A stretch of 38,379 nucleotides of DNA from positions 30,916 to 69,294 of the forward strand of contig MGIS01000004.1 of assembly GCA_001793865.1 (NCBI GenBank), given 5' to 3'. The notes under the pieces are model-generated. The model was not told the DNA's origin and ran no database searches. It saw only the letters and a program-made list of their open reading frames with translations. The position numbers and the translations under genes were made by a program. Below, piece after piece: positions 13,911 through 23,115 of this stretch. Within the stretch, counting starts at the first letter, position 1. Each line of letters starts with the position of its first letter. The stretch comes from Candidatus Wolfebacteria bacterium RIFCSPLOWO2_01_FULL_47_17b. Its GTDB lineage: Bacteria > Patescibacteriota > Minisyncoccia > UBA6257 > JAGOQP01.

Positions 13911-15230
13911 ATGATTATTCGTATAAAGCAACTCACACTCATATTCGGCGACATAATCGCGCTCTACGCCGCTCTCTTCTTAATGATCGGCATCCGCTAT
14001 GGGGTTTTTTCACAGGAATTTCTCGGAGCGCACCTGATGCCCTTTACTATTATTTTCGCTTTTTGGCTGATTATATTCTACATCGCCGGTCTCTATGACC
14101 TCCGGGTGGTGCGAACCTCCTACGAGACCCTCCGAACGCTTGCGATCGCGGCCTTTTCGGGCACGGTGCTTGCGGTTATCATATTTTACCTCGTGCCCTA
14201 CTTTCACATAGCCCCCAAAACAAGTCTGGTCATATTTTCCATCGTGTTTTTAGCGCTTGGCACAGGATGGCGGCTTTTGTTCTCCGCCATCAATCCGTCC
14301 TACCGCCGCAACATTGTCATTGTCGGCTCCAACAAGGAAACCGATGAGCTGTACGCGTTCTTTAAGCAAAATCCTCACGTCGGCTACAACGTAATCGGAT
14401 ATCTGAGTTCCCCCCAGCTTCTGAATGCCAAAGAGCTGAAAAATACCGCGTCCAAGTACAACACCTCCCTCTTTGTGATAGCGAAAAAATACGATCTGCC
14501 TCCGCACATTCGAGAAGAAATCCATCGCTACGCGGCACGCGGCATCGAGGTTATGGACAGCAGCACGCTCTACGAACTCGCCCTCAAAAAAATGTCCCTG
14601 GAGTTCCATGAGGATCTACTATCGCTAGAGCCCTACACGAGACAAAAACGGGTGCAGGACGCCATCAAACGCCCAATAGAATTTATTACCACGTTTATAC
14701 TCGTACTCATCCTTTCGCCAGTTTTGCTCATCATCTTCCTACTCATCAAGCTCACGTCACGCGGACCGGGCTTATACACGCAAATCCGTTTCGGAAAATA
14801 TCAGAAAACATTCCGCATTTACAAATTCCGAACCATGGCGCATGGCGCCGAAAAAAACGGCGCGCAGTGGTCATCGGGCACCGACGATCCCCGTGTCACA
14901 CGAGTAGGAAAATTCCTGCGCCGAACTCATATAGATGAATTTCCTCAGCTTCTCAACGTACTCCAGGGCACTATGTCGCTGGTAGGACCCCGCGCCGAAC
15001 GCCCTGAATTCGTTACCGGCCTGCTGGATAAGCTGCCCTACTATGAACTACGCCACATCATCAAACCCGGTATCACCGGTTGGGCGCAAACCAATTACCG
15101 CTACGGCTCATCGATTGCCGACGCCCGGGCCAAACTGCAGTACGATCTTTGGTACGCCAAACACCGCTCGCTTCTTCTGGATCTGCTTATTATCCTCCGC
15201 ACGATCAAGCACTTTTTTGCAATCCTCTGA
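13911..15230 (+). CDS. Polyprenyl-phosphate sugar-1-phosphate transferase (initiating glycosyltransferase)
   Basis: 439 aa, WbaP/WcaJ type. It transfers a sugar-1-phosphate from a nucleotide sugar to undecaprenyl phosphate, the first step of surface glycan synthesis. The N-terminal part has four membrane helices (to about residue 115). A CoA-binding-like Rossmann segment (IVIVGSNKETDELYAFF) and a fifth helix (about 255-280) precede the catalytic domain with KFRTM (305-309), DPRVTRVG, DEFPQL and SLVGPRAERPEF. All key family motifs are present. It opens the glycan locus. Its 3' end overlaps the convergent flippase gene by 26 bp. Confidence 0.93.
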   Translation: MIIRIKQLTLIFGDIIALYAALFLMIGIRYGVFSQEFLGAHLMPFTIIFAFWLIIFYIAGLYDLRVVRTSYETLRTLAIAAFSGTVLAVIIFYLVPYFHIAPKTSLVIFSIVFLALGTGWRLLFSAINPSYRRNIVIVGSNKETDELYAFFKQNPHVGYNVIGYLSSPQLLNAKELKNTASKYNTSLFVIAKKYDLPPHIREEIHRYAARGIEVMDSSTLYELALKKMSLEFHEDLLSLEPYTRQKRVQDAIKRPIEFITTFILVLILSPVLLIIFLLIKLTSRGPGLYTQIRFGKYQKTFRIYKFRTMAHGAEKNGAQWSSGTDDPRVTRVGKFLRRTHIDEFPQLLNVLQGTMSLVGPRAERPEFVTGLLDKLPYYELRHIIKPGITGWAQTNYRYGSSIADARAKLQYDLWYAKHRSLLLDLLIILRTIKHFFAIL

Positions 15231-16671
15231 TCTTTTCCCAAAGCAGGCGGAGTCCTGGCTCCTTGAGCAAAAACGAAACAAAGAGATACACCGCTCCGCC
15301 CACAGCGATCATAACGTACGTATCGATCTTCAACACGCGGAGAACAACAAGCACCGCCGCCATCGCGACGGATGCGAGCAATACCTTCCACACATTATGA
15401 AATATCCTGAAAGAAAACTCCTTGCGCAAAACATATACCAGATAGCTGGTAATAAGTAGCTGGCTTAACACCGCCGAAAGCGCGGCGCCAGACATGCCCC
15501 ATAGGGGAATGAGGGCCAGATTCAATACAACGTTCGACACGATGCCAATACCGACGTACATAAAAAGCTTCTTCTCCTTATTGAGCGCGAACAGCGCGTT
15601 GCCGAACATAGTAGAAAGAAACACGGGAAGAAACGTAAGCGACGTGATGCGGAATACTTCGGCAGCGACGGTATACTCATCCCCGAATACGACAAACATA
15701 ATTTCCCAAGCCAGCAGAATCCCCGCAGCAGTCATCGGCACCGCGATAAGTGTCAGAAACGACAATCCGCGCTCCAGAATTTTTCGCATTCCCTCGGTAT
15801 CGGCGATAAGCTTTGCCATCTGGGGGAAAAACGCGGAAGACAAGAATCCCGGAATTGCGTATAAAAGCCACATAATGCGCTGTACCGCGCCATAGTACCC
15901 GACCTCCTCAATGCTCCGAAACCACCCGAGCATGATCGTGTTGGTATTGAGCATAATCGCCCCCATAAGCCCTACCATCCCAAACGGCCAGCTCGCGTAC
16001 AATATCTTTTTTATTAGGCCCCGATCAAACATTTTGAAAATGTTCCGTACATATGATCGGTACGGCGCGTACGCAAAAATCATACCGACCGATGTGCCAA
16101 TAAGATATCCCCACACAAGCGACAGCGCCGTTCTGGAAACAACAAGCGCCACAAATCCGGCGACAACAATACATACATTCGTCAGAATTTGAATCCCCGC
16201 TTCCACCTCCATTTTTTCCCACGCGCGCGAAAGAGACGCCCCGAAATCACGAAGCCCGTCCACACCAAGCATAAATACCACAAGCGGCAGCAAAACAAGC
16301 ACCTCCGGTATGGAAACAAAGAAAGGAACGACAAGCACCACAAACAAGGTGATAGCAATAAACATAAGCACCTTTATGACAAATGCCGTTGAAAAGTACC
16401 TCTGCTGAACCGAAAGATCCCGCGAGGATTCACGCGTGATGACCGCGTTGATTCCAAAGTCCATAAAAAGTGTAAACAGCGCCGCAAGGCTCATCGCGTA
16501 GGAAAAAGTTCCCCACTCGGAGGCTCCGAGCACTCGGGCGGCATACGCAACCAGTACGGCTTTGATAAGACGGGACACAATCTGGCCCGCGGCTATCCAG
16601 AACGTATTTTTTGCTATGGTCTGGCCGGATGTCCGATTTTCAAACAAAAATGACCTCACGCGTTGCATCAT
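15205..16671 (-). CDS. Polysaccharide flippase (Wzx/MOP superfamily)
   Basis: 488 aa with about 12-14 hydrophobic helices. The N-terminus (IAKNTFWIAAGQIVSRLIKAV, then RVLGASEWGTFSYAMSLAALF) is typical of polysaccharide biosynthesis exporters that flip lipid-linked glycan units across the membrane. It lies between the initiating transferase and the glycosyltransferases, as expected for Wzx. The gene overlaps the convergent sugar transferase by 26 bp and is divergent from the GT4 gene at 16787. An intercellular MATE-type role is unlikely given the context. Confidence 0.88.
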   Translation of the reverse strand: MMQRVRSFLFENRTSGQTIAKNTFWIAAGQIVSRLIKAVLVAYAARVLGASEWGTFSYAMSLAALFTLFMDFGINAVITRESSRDLSVQQRYFSTAFVIKVLMFIAITLFVVLVVPFFVSIPEVLVLLPLVVFMLGVDGLRDFGASLSRAWEKMEVEAGIQILTNVCIVVAGFVALVVSRTALSLVWGYLIGTSVGMIFAYAPYRSYVRNIFKMFDRGLIKKILYASWPFGMVGLMGAIMLNTNTIMLGWFRSIEEVGYYGAVQRIMWLLYAIPGFLSSAFFPQMAKLIADTEGMRKILERGLSFLTLIAVPMTAAGILLAWEIMFVVFGDEYTVAAEVFRITSLTFLPVFLSTMFGNALFALNKEKKLFMYVGIGIVSNVVLNLALIPLWGMSGAALSAVLSQLLITSYLVYVLRKEFSFRIFHNVWKVLLASVAMAAVLVVLRVLKIDTYVMIAVGGAVYLFVSFLLKEPGLRLLWEKIRGLQKSA

Positions 16672-16725
16672 AATATGTAACCCATTTTATACGGTTTGAC
16701 GTATAATGCCAGTGCAAGCATATGA

Positions 16726-16788
16726 ATCCCACACATAATAAGCATACGCATGGCGTTTTGCATAAAAAATGCTTATTATGTGTGGGAT
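16726..16788. promoter_or_regulatory. Perfect 20-bp inverted repeat overlapping a GT4 start
   Basis: The left arm is 16726-16745. The right arm, 16769-16788, reads ATGCTTATTATGTGTGGGAT, with 23 bases between. In RNA it would form a very stable hairpin covering the start codons of the glycosyltransferase. It lies in the divergent gap with the flippase gene; TATAAT occurs at 16702-16707. Confidence 0.8.
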
Positions 16789-17896
16789 GAAAGTCTTGCT
16801 TATTATCACACACGGAAGTATGGGCGGAGCAGGCATAATGGTGCTGGATCTTGCCCGCGGACTCAAAGCGCAAGGAGTGGATGTAACGGTCGGCTTCGGA
16901 AAAGGGGAATACCTTGAGCGCCGTCTTAACGAACTCGGCATCCCGCGCGTGCGCTTCGCGTCTCTTGCACGCAGCCGTAATATCTTTTCCATACCCCTTT
17001 TTGTCCTCGAAATACGCAAATTTCTCAAAAAGAATCGCTTTGATGCGGTGCAGTTCAACAGCAGCAATACCCTCGCCGGGTGTTTTGGCGCGAAACTTTC
17101 CGGCACGGGCGTACGTACCGTGTTCACTATACACGGGCTTTCGGTTCTGGATCGCCACTACGCATCCCCATTTCTGAAACTGCCATATTGGGCGTACTTC
17201 AAGGTTTTTTTGCCTTTCGCGGATGAAATCGTATTCGTATCCCAAGACAACCTTCGCGAAGCTCGGCTTACCGGGCTCACCCGCCGAGGCAGGGTCATAT
17301 ACAATGGTATGGACCCGACCGCTTTGACCTACTGGACGAAGGAAAAAGCGCGCGCAGAACTCGAAACAATCACCGGGCAGTCTTTTGCAAATGCCTATCT
17401 CATAGGATCCATCGGAAGACTTTCCTACCAGAAAAACTATTCGTTCCTCATCCGCACGCTTCCGCAGATTCTTAGCATCCAGCCAACCATACGCTGCGTA
17501 CTTATAGGGGAAGGGAAAAAACGCGCGCTCTACGAACGGCTGATCAAAAAATATCGGCTTGAAAGTATATGCTTCCTCGCCGGCGGATTGGAAGACGCCG
17601 CGCGACTTCTCAAAGCATTCGATCTGTTCGTACTGCCGTCTCGCTATGAAGGACTGCCTATCACCCTTGTCGAATGTCTATTTGCGGATGTGCCTATGCT
17701 CGTTACCGACGTGAATGGAAACAAGGAAATCGTGGAAAAAGAGAACCGATATAAAATGGATGACACAAAAGATTTTATTCAAAAATTCTCCGGCATCGTG
17801 TCACGTCCGCAAGTTACCGGGTATGAATCACTGAAATCGAAATTTATGTTTGAAAAAATGACGCACGCATACACTTCCTTGTTCAAAAAACCCTAA
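16787..17896 (+). CDS. Glycosyltransferase, GT4 family
   Basis: 369 aa from ATG 16787 (an in-frame ATG at 16769 would add six residues inside an inverted-repeat arm). MKVLLIITHGSMGGAGIMVLDLARGL is the usual GT4 N-terminus with its Gly-rich acceptor loop. The C-terminal half has IGSIGRLSYQKNYSFLI and the EX7E motif in SRYEGLPITLVECL, binding the nucleotide sugar. A retaining GT-B enzyme adding one sugar of the glycan; donor and linkage cannot be read from sequence. Its 3' end is one base from the convergent epimerase gene's stop. Confidence 0.9.
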   Translation: MKVLLIITHGSMGGAGIMVLDLARGLKAQGVDVTVGFGKGEYLERRLNELGIPRVRFASLARSRNIFSIPLFVLEIRKFLKKNRFDAVQFNSSNTLAGCFGAKLSGTGVRTVFTIHGLSVLDRHYASPFLKLPYWAYFKVFLPFADEIVFVSQDNLREARLTGLTRRGRVIYNGMDPTALTYWTKEKARAELETITGQSFANAYLIGSIGRLSYQKNYSFLIRTLPQILSIQPTIRCVLIGEGKKRALYERLIKKYRLESICFLAGGLEDAARLLKAFDLFVLPSRYEGLPITLVECLFADVPMLVTDVNGNKEIVEKENRYKMDDTKDFIQKFSGIVSRPQVTGYESLKSKFMFEKMTHAYTSLFKKP

Positions 17897-17897
17897 A

Positions 17898-18869
17898 TCA
17901 CTTCTTCTTGCTTCCATACTTCTTATCTACTCGCTCCTTAATCCACGCGTAGTGAATGGCTATTCCTTTGCGAAGCGTGAATTTTGACCTCCATCCGGTT
18001 GAGTAAATCCTCCGATTACTGAAGTTTCTTGCGGCAACCCCTACCGGTCCAGAGACATATTTTATTTTCAGCTTTTTTTCTGAAGCAGCAATAACGGTTT
18101 CCGCTAGCTTCCCGACGGTTACATACTCCGAACTTCCAATATTGGTCGGTTCAGAAATATCTGACTTCATAAGAGCGCGAATTCCCGATATAAGATCATC
18201 CACATATGTAAAAACCCGCACCGCCTTGCCGTTTCCCCAGACTTCCAAAAATCCGCCGTCCCGAGCCAATGCGGCTCTTCGGCACAATGCATCAGCGGCC
18301 TTCTCCCTGCCTCCCTCCCAATTTGACTCTGGCCCGTAGGTGGTATGGAACCGCGCAATGCATATCGGCAAGCCGAATCGCCTATGAAATGCCTGTAACA
18401 GTCGCTCGCTATACAACTTTTCCCAACCATATTCGTTGTCCGGGTACGCGGGATATGCATGTTCTTCGCCCAACTTTCCGGATCCGACGGACATATCGCG
18501 ATACACACAGACCGAAGAAGAATAAAAATATTTCGGTTTTTTTTTGAGCTGTGCTGCTTCGGAGACCATATACACATTAATGAGCACATTATTCTCCATC
18601 ATTTCACACTCTTTGGGGACCATGTACCCGATACCGCCGCGATCCGCTGCCAATTGATACACCTCGTCAAACCCTCCCGATACGCGCAACGCTCTACGAC
18701 AATTTTTCCTCTCACGAAGATCCAGAAGTAAAAACTCGTCCGCAGCGGTCCGACTGTACTCGGGCTTTTTAATATCAACTCCACGCACCCAATATCCTTC
18801 TTTCTTTAAACGGCGCGCAAGGTGAGTCCCTAGAAAACCGCCCGCACCGCATATCAAAGCTTTTTTCAT
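17898..18869 (-). CDS. NAD-dependent epimerase, GDP-mannose 3,5-epimerase-like (paralog 1)
   Basis: 323-aa short-chain dehydrogenase/reductase. The NAD motif is GAGGFLG (8-14). The catalytic region has SSSVCVYRD and the YxxxK motif in YGWEKL. ARFHTTYGP and GGREKAADALCRR match the GDP-mannose 3,5-epimerase family (including its Cys and the GREKA lysine), although less closely than the paralog at 31256. It likely modifies a GDP-hexose for this glycan. The start is next to TATAAT only 3 nt away, so the true promoter is unclear. It is the last gene after the two GT4 genes on this strand, or its own unit. Confidence 0.82.
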   Translation of the reverse strand: MKKALICGAGGFLGTHLARRLKKEGYWVRGVDIKKPEYSRTAADEFLLLDLRERKNCRRALRVSGGFDEVYQLAADRGGIGYMVPKECEMMENNVLINVYMVSEAAQLKKKPKYFYSSSVCVYRDMSVGSGKLGEEHAYPAYPDNEYGWEKLYSERLLQAFHRRFGLPICIARFHTTYGPESNWEGGREKAADALCRRAALARDGGFLEVWGNGKAVRVFTYVDDLISGIRALMKSDISEPTNIGSSEYVTVGKLAETVIAASEKKLKIKYVSGPVGVAARNFSNRRIYSTGWRSKFTLRKGIAIHYAWIKERVDKKYGSKKK

Positions 18870-18899
18870 ATAATTATAAGTTAGCGCTTCGTCACAATA

Positions 18900-19994
18900 T
18901 CAAAAAGACCGATAGATGTCTATTGCGATTTCAGCAACGTGCCTCGGAGAAAATTTTTCACGGATCTCGGCCGAATTTTTCGACACATACCCCAGAACCT
19001 TCCTATCTTTGTCGATCTTTCGAATACACGACGCAAGCTCATGAGGCTTATTCGGTTCAATCAAAAGGCCGTTATATCCGTCTCTCACATATTCGGAGAT
19101 TGATCCGGTGTTCGTCGCGATAACCGGAATACCATACGAGAGCGCAAGCAATACTACCGCGGACTGTGTCGCAGTTTTGTAGGGAGCCGCCACGATATCA
19201 GTACTCTCCAGCAAAGACACGAGGTCTTCATTCGATATCCAGCTGTTTAAAAGATGGATGCCGAGCAGAGAAATCTTCTCACGCAACGACAAGGGTATAT
19301 CTCCTCTTCCCGCCAGCGTCAGAGAAATTGGAATCTTCTCATTATGGAGAATCTCAAATGCATCCACCAGCGTATCGATGCCTTTATATGTTTCGATCCT
19401 GCCGAAGAAAAGAATGCGGAGCTCTTTAGCAAGGGGCTTCTTGTTCAAGGCTCCGTATGCAAGCTCGGGAACAATAAGCGGCAAAATAAAAACATTTCTC
19501 GAAATATAAGATTGGATGTCGTCCCGCGCAAACGAGCTGTAAGCGATAACCGCATCCGCATGACGCGCAAAAAAACGCTCAAGCACATCCATAACCGGAG
19601 GATGCGGCTCCTTGGGCCGAAAGGGATTGTCATGGCAAGCGTATAATATTTTAAAACGGCAAAAAGGACGAACGGCGTACAGCAAGAAAATCCAAGGGTG
19701 AAAATTGGCAACGTGCACAATGTCCGCCCGTGTTTTTACAATTTTCAACAAAAAAACAAAAGGCCGTAGTAAAAATATTGAAACAAGAAAATCCACCGTA
19801 CGTGAACCGTGCGTCCGCACAAGCAATATATCCGAATTATTGATCTGTTCATGCTCGTCACGAAACTCATTATGGAAAGAAATGCACGCTGTATGAAAAA
19901 ATCCTTTCTCGCTCAAACCTTTTGTGAAATTCAAAAAATCGAGTGCCACTCCCCCTGATTTCTGCAATGAAACAAGTAAAATATTCTTTTTCAT
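18900..19994 (-). CDS. Glycosyltransferase, GT4-like, degenerate EX7E
   Basis: 364 aa from ATG 19994 (MKKNILLVSLQKSGGVALDFLNF). A longer frame from 20015 would overlap the upstream gene by 20 bp, while the chosen start follows its stop by one base. The GT-B fold is evident: RILFFGRIETYKGIDTLVDAF, SLTLAGRGDIP and GIPVIATNTGSISEYVRDGYNGLLI. The usual EX7E motif is altered (APYKTATQSAVVLLALSYG: neither glutamate is present). It may still be active, since some GT4 members vary here, but reduced or changed chemistry is possible. Co-transcribed with the GT4 gene at 19996. Confidence 0.85.
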   Translation of the reverse strand: MKKNILLVSLQKSGGVALDFLNFTKGLSEKGFFHTACISFHNEFRDEHEQINNSDILLVRTHGSRTVDFLVSIFLLRPFVFLLKIVKTRADIVHVANFHPWIFLLYAVRPFCRFKILYACHDNPFRPKEPHPPVMDVLERFFARHADAVIAYSSFARDDIQSYISRNVFILPLIVPELAYGALNKKPLAKELRILFFGRIETYKGIDTLVDAFEILHNEKIPISLTLAGRGDIPLSLREKISLLGIHLLNSWISNEDLVSLLESTDIVAAPYKTATQSAVVLLALSYGIPVIATNTGSISEYVRDGYNGLLIEPNKPHELASCIRKIDKDRKVLGYVSKNSAEIREKFSPRHVAEIAIDIYRSF

Positions 19995-19995
19995 A

Positions 19996-21123
19996 CTATG
20001 AGAAATTTTTATCAAACAACTCCAAGTACGCTTGGGCCGTCACGGCAACATCGAAAGAATGTACAACCTCGCGCGCTTTTGCACTCATCGTCTGGCGCAA
20101 AACCAGGTTCGTGCAAAGTTCCTGTACTTTTTCAAAGAAATCGTCATAGGAATCGGCAATAAGCACCGCGTCTCCCAGCTCCGGCGAATACACCTCTCGG
20201 AACAGCACGACGGGCAAGTCCGATGCCAATGCCTCCAGAACCGCGTTGCTGAATCCCTCCCCGATTGAGGGAAACACACAGAAATCTGCCGCCCGCAAAT
20301 ACATGGGAACGAGACTGCTGTGGATATGTCCGCAATACTTCACCCGCTCATCTATATGTTCCTGCTTTGCCTTATCCATAAAGTTTTGTAACTCAGAACC
20401 CTCGCCGCCCAATACGAGCGTAAAGCCCGGTACGCGTTTAAGCACGTCTACAAGAAACGCGTGATTTTTTTGCGGAGAAAACCTCGCAAGATATACGCCT
20501 ACCACCCCTTCTGGAATGCTCAGTTTCCTGCGAAGTTCATCCTTGCCCTCCCCTAGCGCGAACCGGTTCATATCAACGGCATTGGGAATAGTCAAAATAC
20601 GCTCCGTAAGCTCGGGAAATACCTTGCGCAAAGATTCCGATACCTCGTGCGAAACCCCCACAAGCGAGTCGAACACACGCAGTACGCGAAGATACGCGGC
20701 TCGCGTCGCACGTTGTTCAGGGCTTTTAAGAAAATGGTGTGAGTAAATAAGCCGTTTTGATTTCCTTCCGTACAGAAAAGAAAGCACCACGACAAAAAAG
20801 TTTGCGGGAAATCCTCTTGCCCACACGACTGGATGCTCTCTATATAATTTCCGAAGCCTCCCGTCCCGGATTGCCAACAATAATATCCGAAGCATATGCC
20901 GTACGTACGAAAATCGCGTAGGCGAAAATCCCACGCCTTGAGCGGTTATGGTATAAAAAGGCACGTGTATGCCTGCCAGAGCACGCTCAAATTCCTCCGA
21001 TCGGGCGAGGTTTACCACCTGCACCCCCCTTCCTCGCCCCAAAAAATCCCGGCACATCAAAAGGAGCTGTGTTTCTCCCCCTCCGAACGTTATAGGCGTA
21101 TGAAATATGAGAACAGGATTCAT
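19996..21123 (-). CDS. Glycosyltransferase, GT4 family
   Basis: 375 aa. The N-terminus MNPVLIFHTPITFGGGETQLL has the Gly-rich acceptor-loop region. The donor domain shows VGVYLARFSPQKNHAFLVDVL, LVLGGEGSEL and EX7E in PSIGEGFSNAVLEALASDLPV. The start is supported by TGG-TATTGT (-10) 6 nt before the ATG, a leaderless arrangement. It is divergent from the FkbM gene at 21212 with a 15-bp perfect inverted repeat between them. The next gene (GT4-like, 19994) follows directly. Confidence 0.9.
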   Translation of the reverse strand: MNPVLIFHTPITFGGGETQLLLMCRDFLGRGRGVQVVNLARSEEFERALAGIHVPFYTITAQGVGFSPTRFSYVRHMLRILLLAIRDGRLRKLYREHPVVWARGFPANFFVVVLSFLYGRKSKRLIYSHHFLKSPEQRATRAAYLRVLRVFDSLVGVSHEVSESLRKVFPELTERILTIPNAVDMNRFALGEGKDELRRKLSIPEGVVGVYLARFSPQKNHAFLVDVLKRVPGFTLVLGGEGSELQNFMDKAKQEHIDERVKYCGHIHSSLVPMYLRAADFCVFPSIGEGFSNAVLEALASDLPVVLFREVYSPELGDAVLIADSYDDFFEKVQELCTNLVLRQTMSAKAREVVHSFDVAVTAQAYLELFDKNFS

Positions 21124-21138
21124 GATCTCACAATACCA
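21124..21138 (-). promoter_or_regulatory. Extended -10 box, GT4 gene at 19996-21123
   Basis: TGG then TATTGT (21135-21130), 6 nt, ATG at 21123. Confidence 0.5.
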
Positions 21139-21141
21139 TTT

Positions 21142-21177
21142 ACCCCCACACCAAACAAGAAAGTTTGGTGTGGGGGT
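21142..21177. promoter_or_regulatory. Perfect 15-bp inverted repeat between divergent genes
   Basis: ACCCCCACACCAAAC (21142-21156), loop AAGAAA, GTTTGGTGTGGGGGT (21163-21177). It occupies the -35 zones of both divergent leaderless promoters (-10 boxes at 21130-21135 and 21200-21205), so it could control both genes. There is no T-run, so a terminator is less likely. Confidence 0.75.
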
Positions 21178-21199
21178 GTACCGAACCCCTTAGAAAGGG

Positions 21200-21205
21200 T
21201 ATGAT
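21200..21205 (+). promoter_or_regulatory. -10 box for the FkbM gene at 21212
   Basis: TATGAT, 6 nt, then ATG 21212; no Shine-Dalgarno site. Confidence 0.5.
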
Positions 21206-21211
21206 GGCTCT

Positions 21212-21988
21212 ATGCATTTTCTGCGGCGCGGAGCGCTTTTGGTGCGAGTAATCCGAAACATATCCAATTGGCATATCTATCTGCTCGATTTTTTTCGCCT
21301 TTTCCCCCGTGGAAAAAGGATTGTGTATCGGTTCCGGAATGGCATGAAAATCACGGTACGCGGCGGTATGGCTGATAGGTGGATACTCAACGAAGTGGTA
21401 CTCCGAAACACGTACTTCCCGCCCGAATTCAGTCTGCCTGATGACAGCGTTATGGTGGATATAGGCGCACACATAGGAACATTCGCCCTGCTTGCCGCCA
21501 AAAAATATCCCAAAGGCAGGGTATTCGCGTGCGAGCCAAATCCGGATAATTTCGCGATGCTGGTTGAAAATGTCCGTATCAACGGCTTTCATAATCTCAA
21601 AGCAATCAATAAAGCCGTGGCGGATACATCGGGCACCCGTACATTTTTCATAAACAAAGACGATTCGGATCGACATACTCTTGTAAAGGACTTCGCGGTA
21701 CATGAACATGATTCTCTAACCGTCGAAACGATCTCTATGAACGATCTTATGCGCGACGAGCACATTGAGCGCGTCGACCTGCTTAAAATCGACTGCGAAG
21801 GGGCTGAGTACGAGATACTGAACGAAAAAAACGGTCAATTTCTTGATCGTACGCGGCAGATCATAATCGAAATACATAATCTTGATGCCGCCCACAGCAA
21901 AAAAGATCTTATCGCATGGATTGAAAAAAAAGGCTTCCGAGTATACGGCGCGGACAAAGGCGTCAGTTATTTTATTAAATCCCAATGA
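21212..21988 (+). CDS. FkbM-family methyltransferase (1 of 3)
   Basis: 258 aa. The SAM-binding motif I is VDIGAHIGTFALLAAK (about residues 85-100), followed by FACEPNPDNFAMLVENV and the FkbM signature LLKIDCEGAEYEIL. These enzymes usually O-methylate sugars in exported glycans or glycolipids. It starts a plus-strand operon: its stop overlaps the next GT4 ATG (ATGA at 21985-21988). A leaderless promoter precedes it. Confidence 0.9.
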   Translation: MHFLRRGALLVRVIRNISNWHIYLLDFFRLFPRGKRIVYRFRNGMKITVRGGMADRWILNEVVLRNTYFPPEFSLPDDSVMVDIGAHIGTFALLAAKKYPKGRVFACEPNPDNFAMLVENVRINGFHNLKAINKAVADTSGTRTFFINKDDSDRHTLVKDFAVHEHDSLTVETISMNDLMRDEHIERVDLLKIDCEGAEYEILNEKNGQFLDRTRQIIIEIHNLDAAHSKKDLIAWIEKKGFRVYGADKGVSYFIKSQ

Positions 21989-23115
21989 CCAAAGTCGTAC
22001 TCGCCATAAACTCAGACGTAGGAAAACCGGGGAAAATAGGCATGCGGACATACCACATAGCCAAAGTATGCCTTGAGAAAAACGCGCTTGTAAAAATATT
22101 CTGCAGAAGCGCGTATGCGAAAGATATCCCCCGGCGCCTGTATTACGTGCCGTTTTTGCAAAAAACCATTTCACTGTTCATCCGAGCGATGAACCTCCGC
22201 GTCCTTACGCCGAAAAAACAGGTGCAATCGCAAAATAAGGTGCTCGGTATCTTCGATTTTTGGGTACGCCGGCATATGCCTCCATGCGACATATTCCACA
22301 CATGGGAATACCTCGAAAAATCGCTCCAAAAAGCCAAAACACAGGGCATACAAACCATACTCGATATTCAAATGGCTCCGGTGCTGTATGTAGACGGAAA
22401 GCCCACCCCATACCAAAAAGCGGCATATCTCAAATATCCGGAGCTTATTGATTATTTTATCGCACCCTCGGAATTTACGAAGGACATCTTGCTGCAGCTC
22501 CACATTCCCGAAGAAAAGATATTCCTGGTCCCCTTCGGCGTGGACACTGCCATCTTCCGCCCTACTGAAACAAAAAAGGAAAAATTCATATGCATGTTCG
22601 CGGGAACGCTATGCGAACGGAAAGGGACGCGCCTGCTGTTACAAGCATGGGAAGAATTGAACCTGCAGGATGCCGAGCTGGTATTATGCGGAAATATAAA
22701 AAAAGAATTTAGAGGAACACTGCACACGTATAAAAACCGGCTCAAAAATCTCAGAACAACCGGAAGCATATCGGAGAACAAACTTATGCGCGAATACCAA
22801 CAAGCATCCATTTTTGTATTTCCGTCGCTTGTGGAAGGATCCGCGAAAGTAACCTACGAAGCGCTTGCGTGCGGGCTTCCTGTCGTCACGACCAAAAACG
22901 CGGGATCAGTGGTGGAAGACGGCGTTAGCGGCTACATCATCCCGGATATGGACGTACAATCCATAAAAGAAAAAATGCGGTATTTGTACGATAATCCGCA
23001 AGAAACGATACGAATAGGCAAGAACGCCCGCCTGCGCGCCGAACAATACACATGGAAACACTACGGAGAAAACATAATGGAACTATATGAGCGCATCAAA
23101 ACTTGCACTCGTTGA
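21985..23115 (+). CDS. Glycosyltransferase, GT4 family
   Basis: 376 aa, starting in a 4-nt overlap with the FkbM gene, so translationally coupled. The N-terminus KVVLAINSDVGKPGKIGMRTYHIAKVCL is the acceptor side. The donor side has FICMFAGTLCERKGTRLLLQAW, VLCGNIKK and EX7E in FPSLVEGSAKVTYEALACG. It adds a sugar in the surface glycan. The 3' end overlaps the next GT4 gene by 29 bp. Confidence 0.9.
   Translation: MTKVVLAINSDVGKPGKIGMRTYHIAKVCLEKNALVKIFCRSAYAKDIPRRLYYVPFLQKTISLFIRAMNLRVLTPKKQVQSQNKVLGIFDFWVRRHMPPCDIFHTWEYLEKSLQKAKTQGIQTILDIQMAPVLYVDGKPTPYQKAAYLKYPELIDYFIAPSEFTKDILLQLHIPEEKIFLVPFGVDTAIFRPTETKKEKFICMFAGTLCERKGTRLLLQAWEELNLQDAELVLCGNIKKEFRGTLHTYKNRLKNLRTTGSISENKLMREYQQASIFVFPSLVEGSAKVTYEALACGLPVVTTKNAGSVVEDGVSGYIIPDMDVQSIKEKMRYLYDNPQETIRIGKNARLRAEQYTWKHYGENIMELYERIKTCTR

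Noticed and set aside
15043-15459. 138-aa plus-strand frame at the sugar-transferase/flippase junction
   Set aside because: It overlaps both real genes in other frames and has no domain features.
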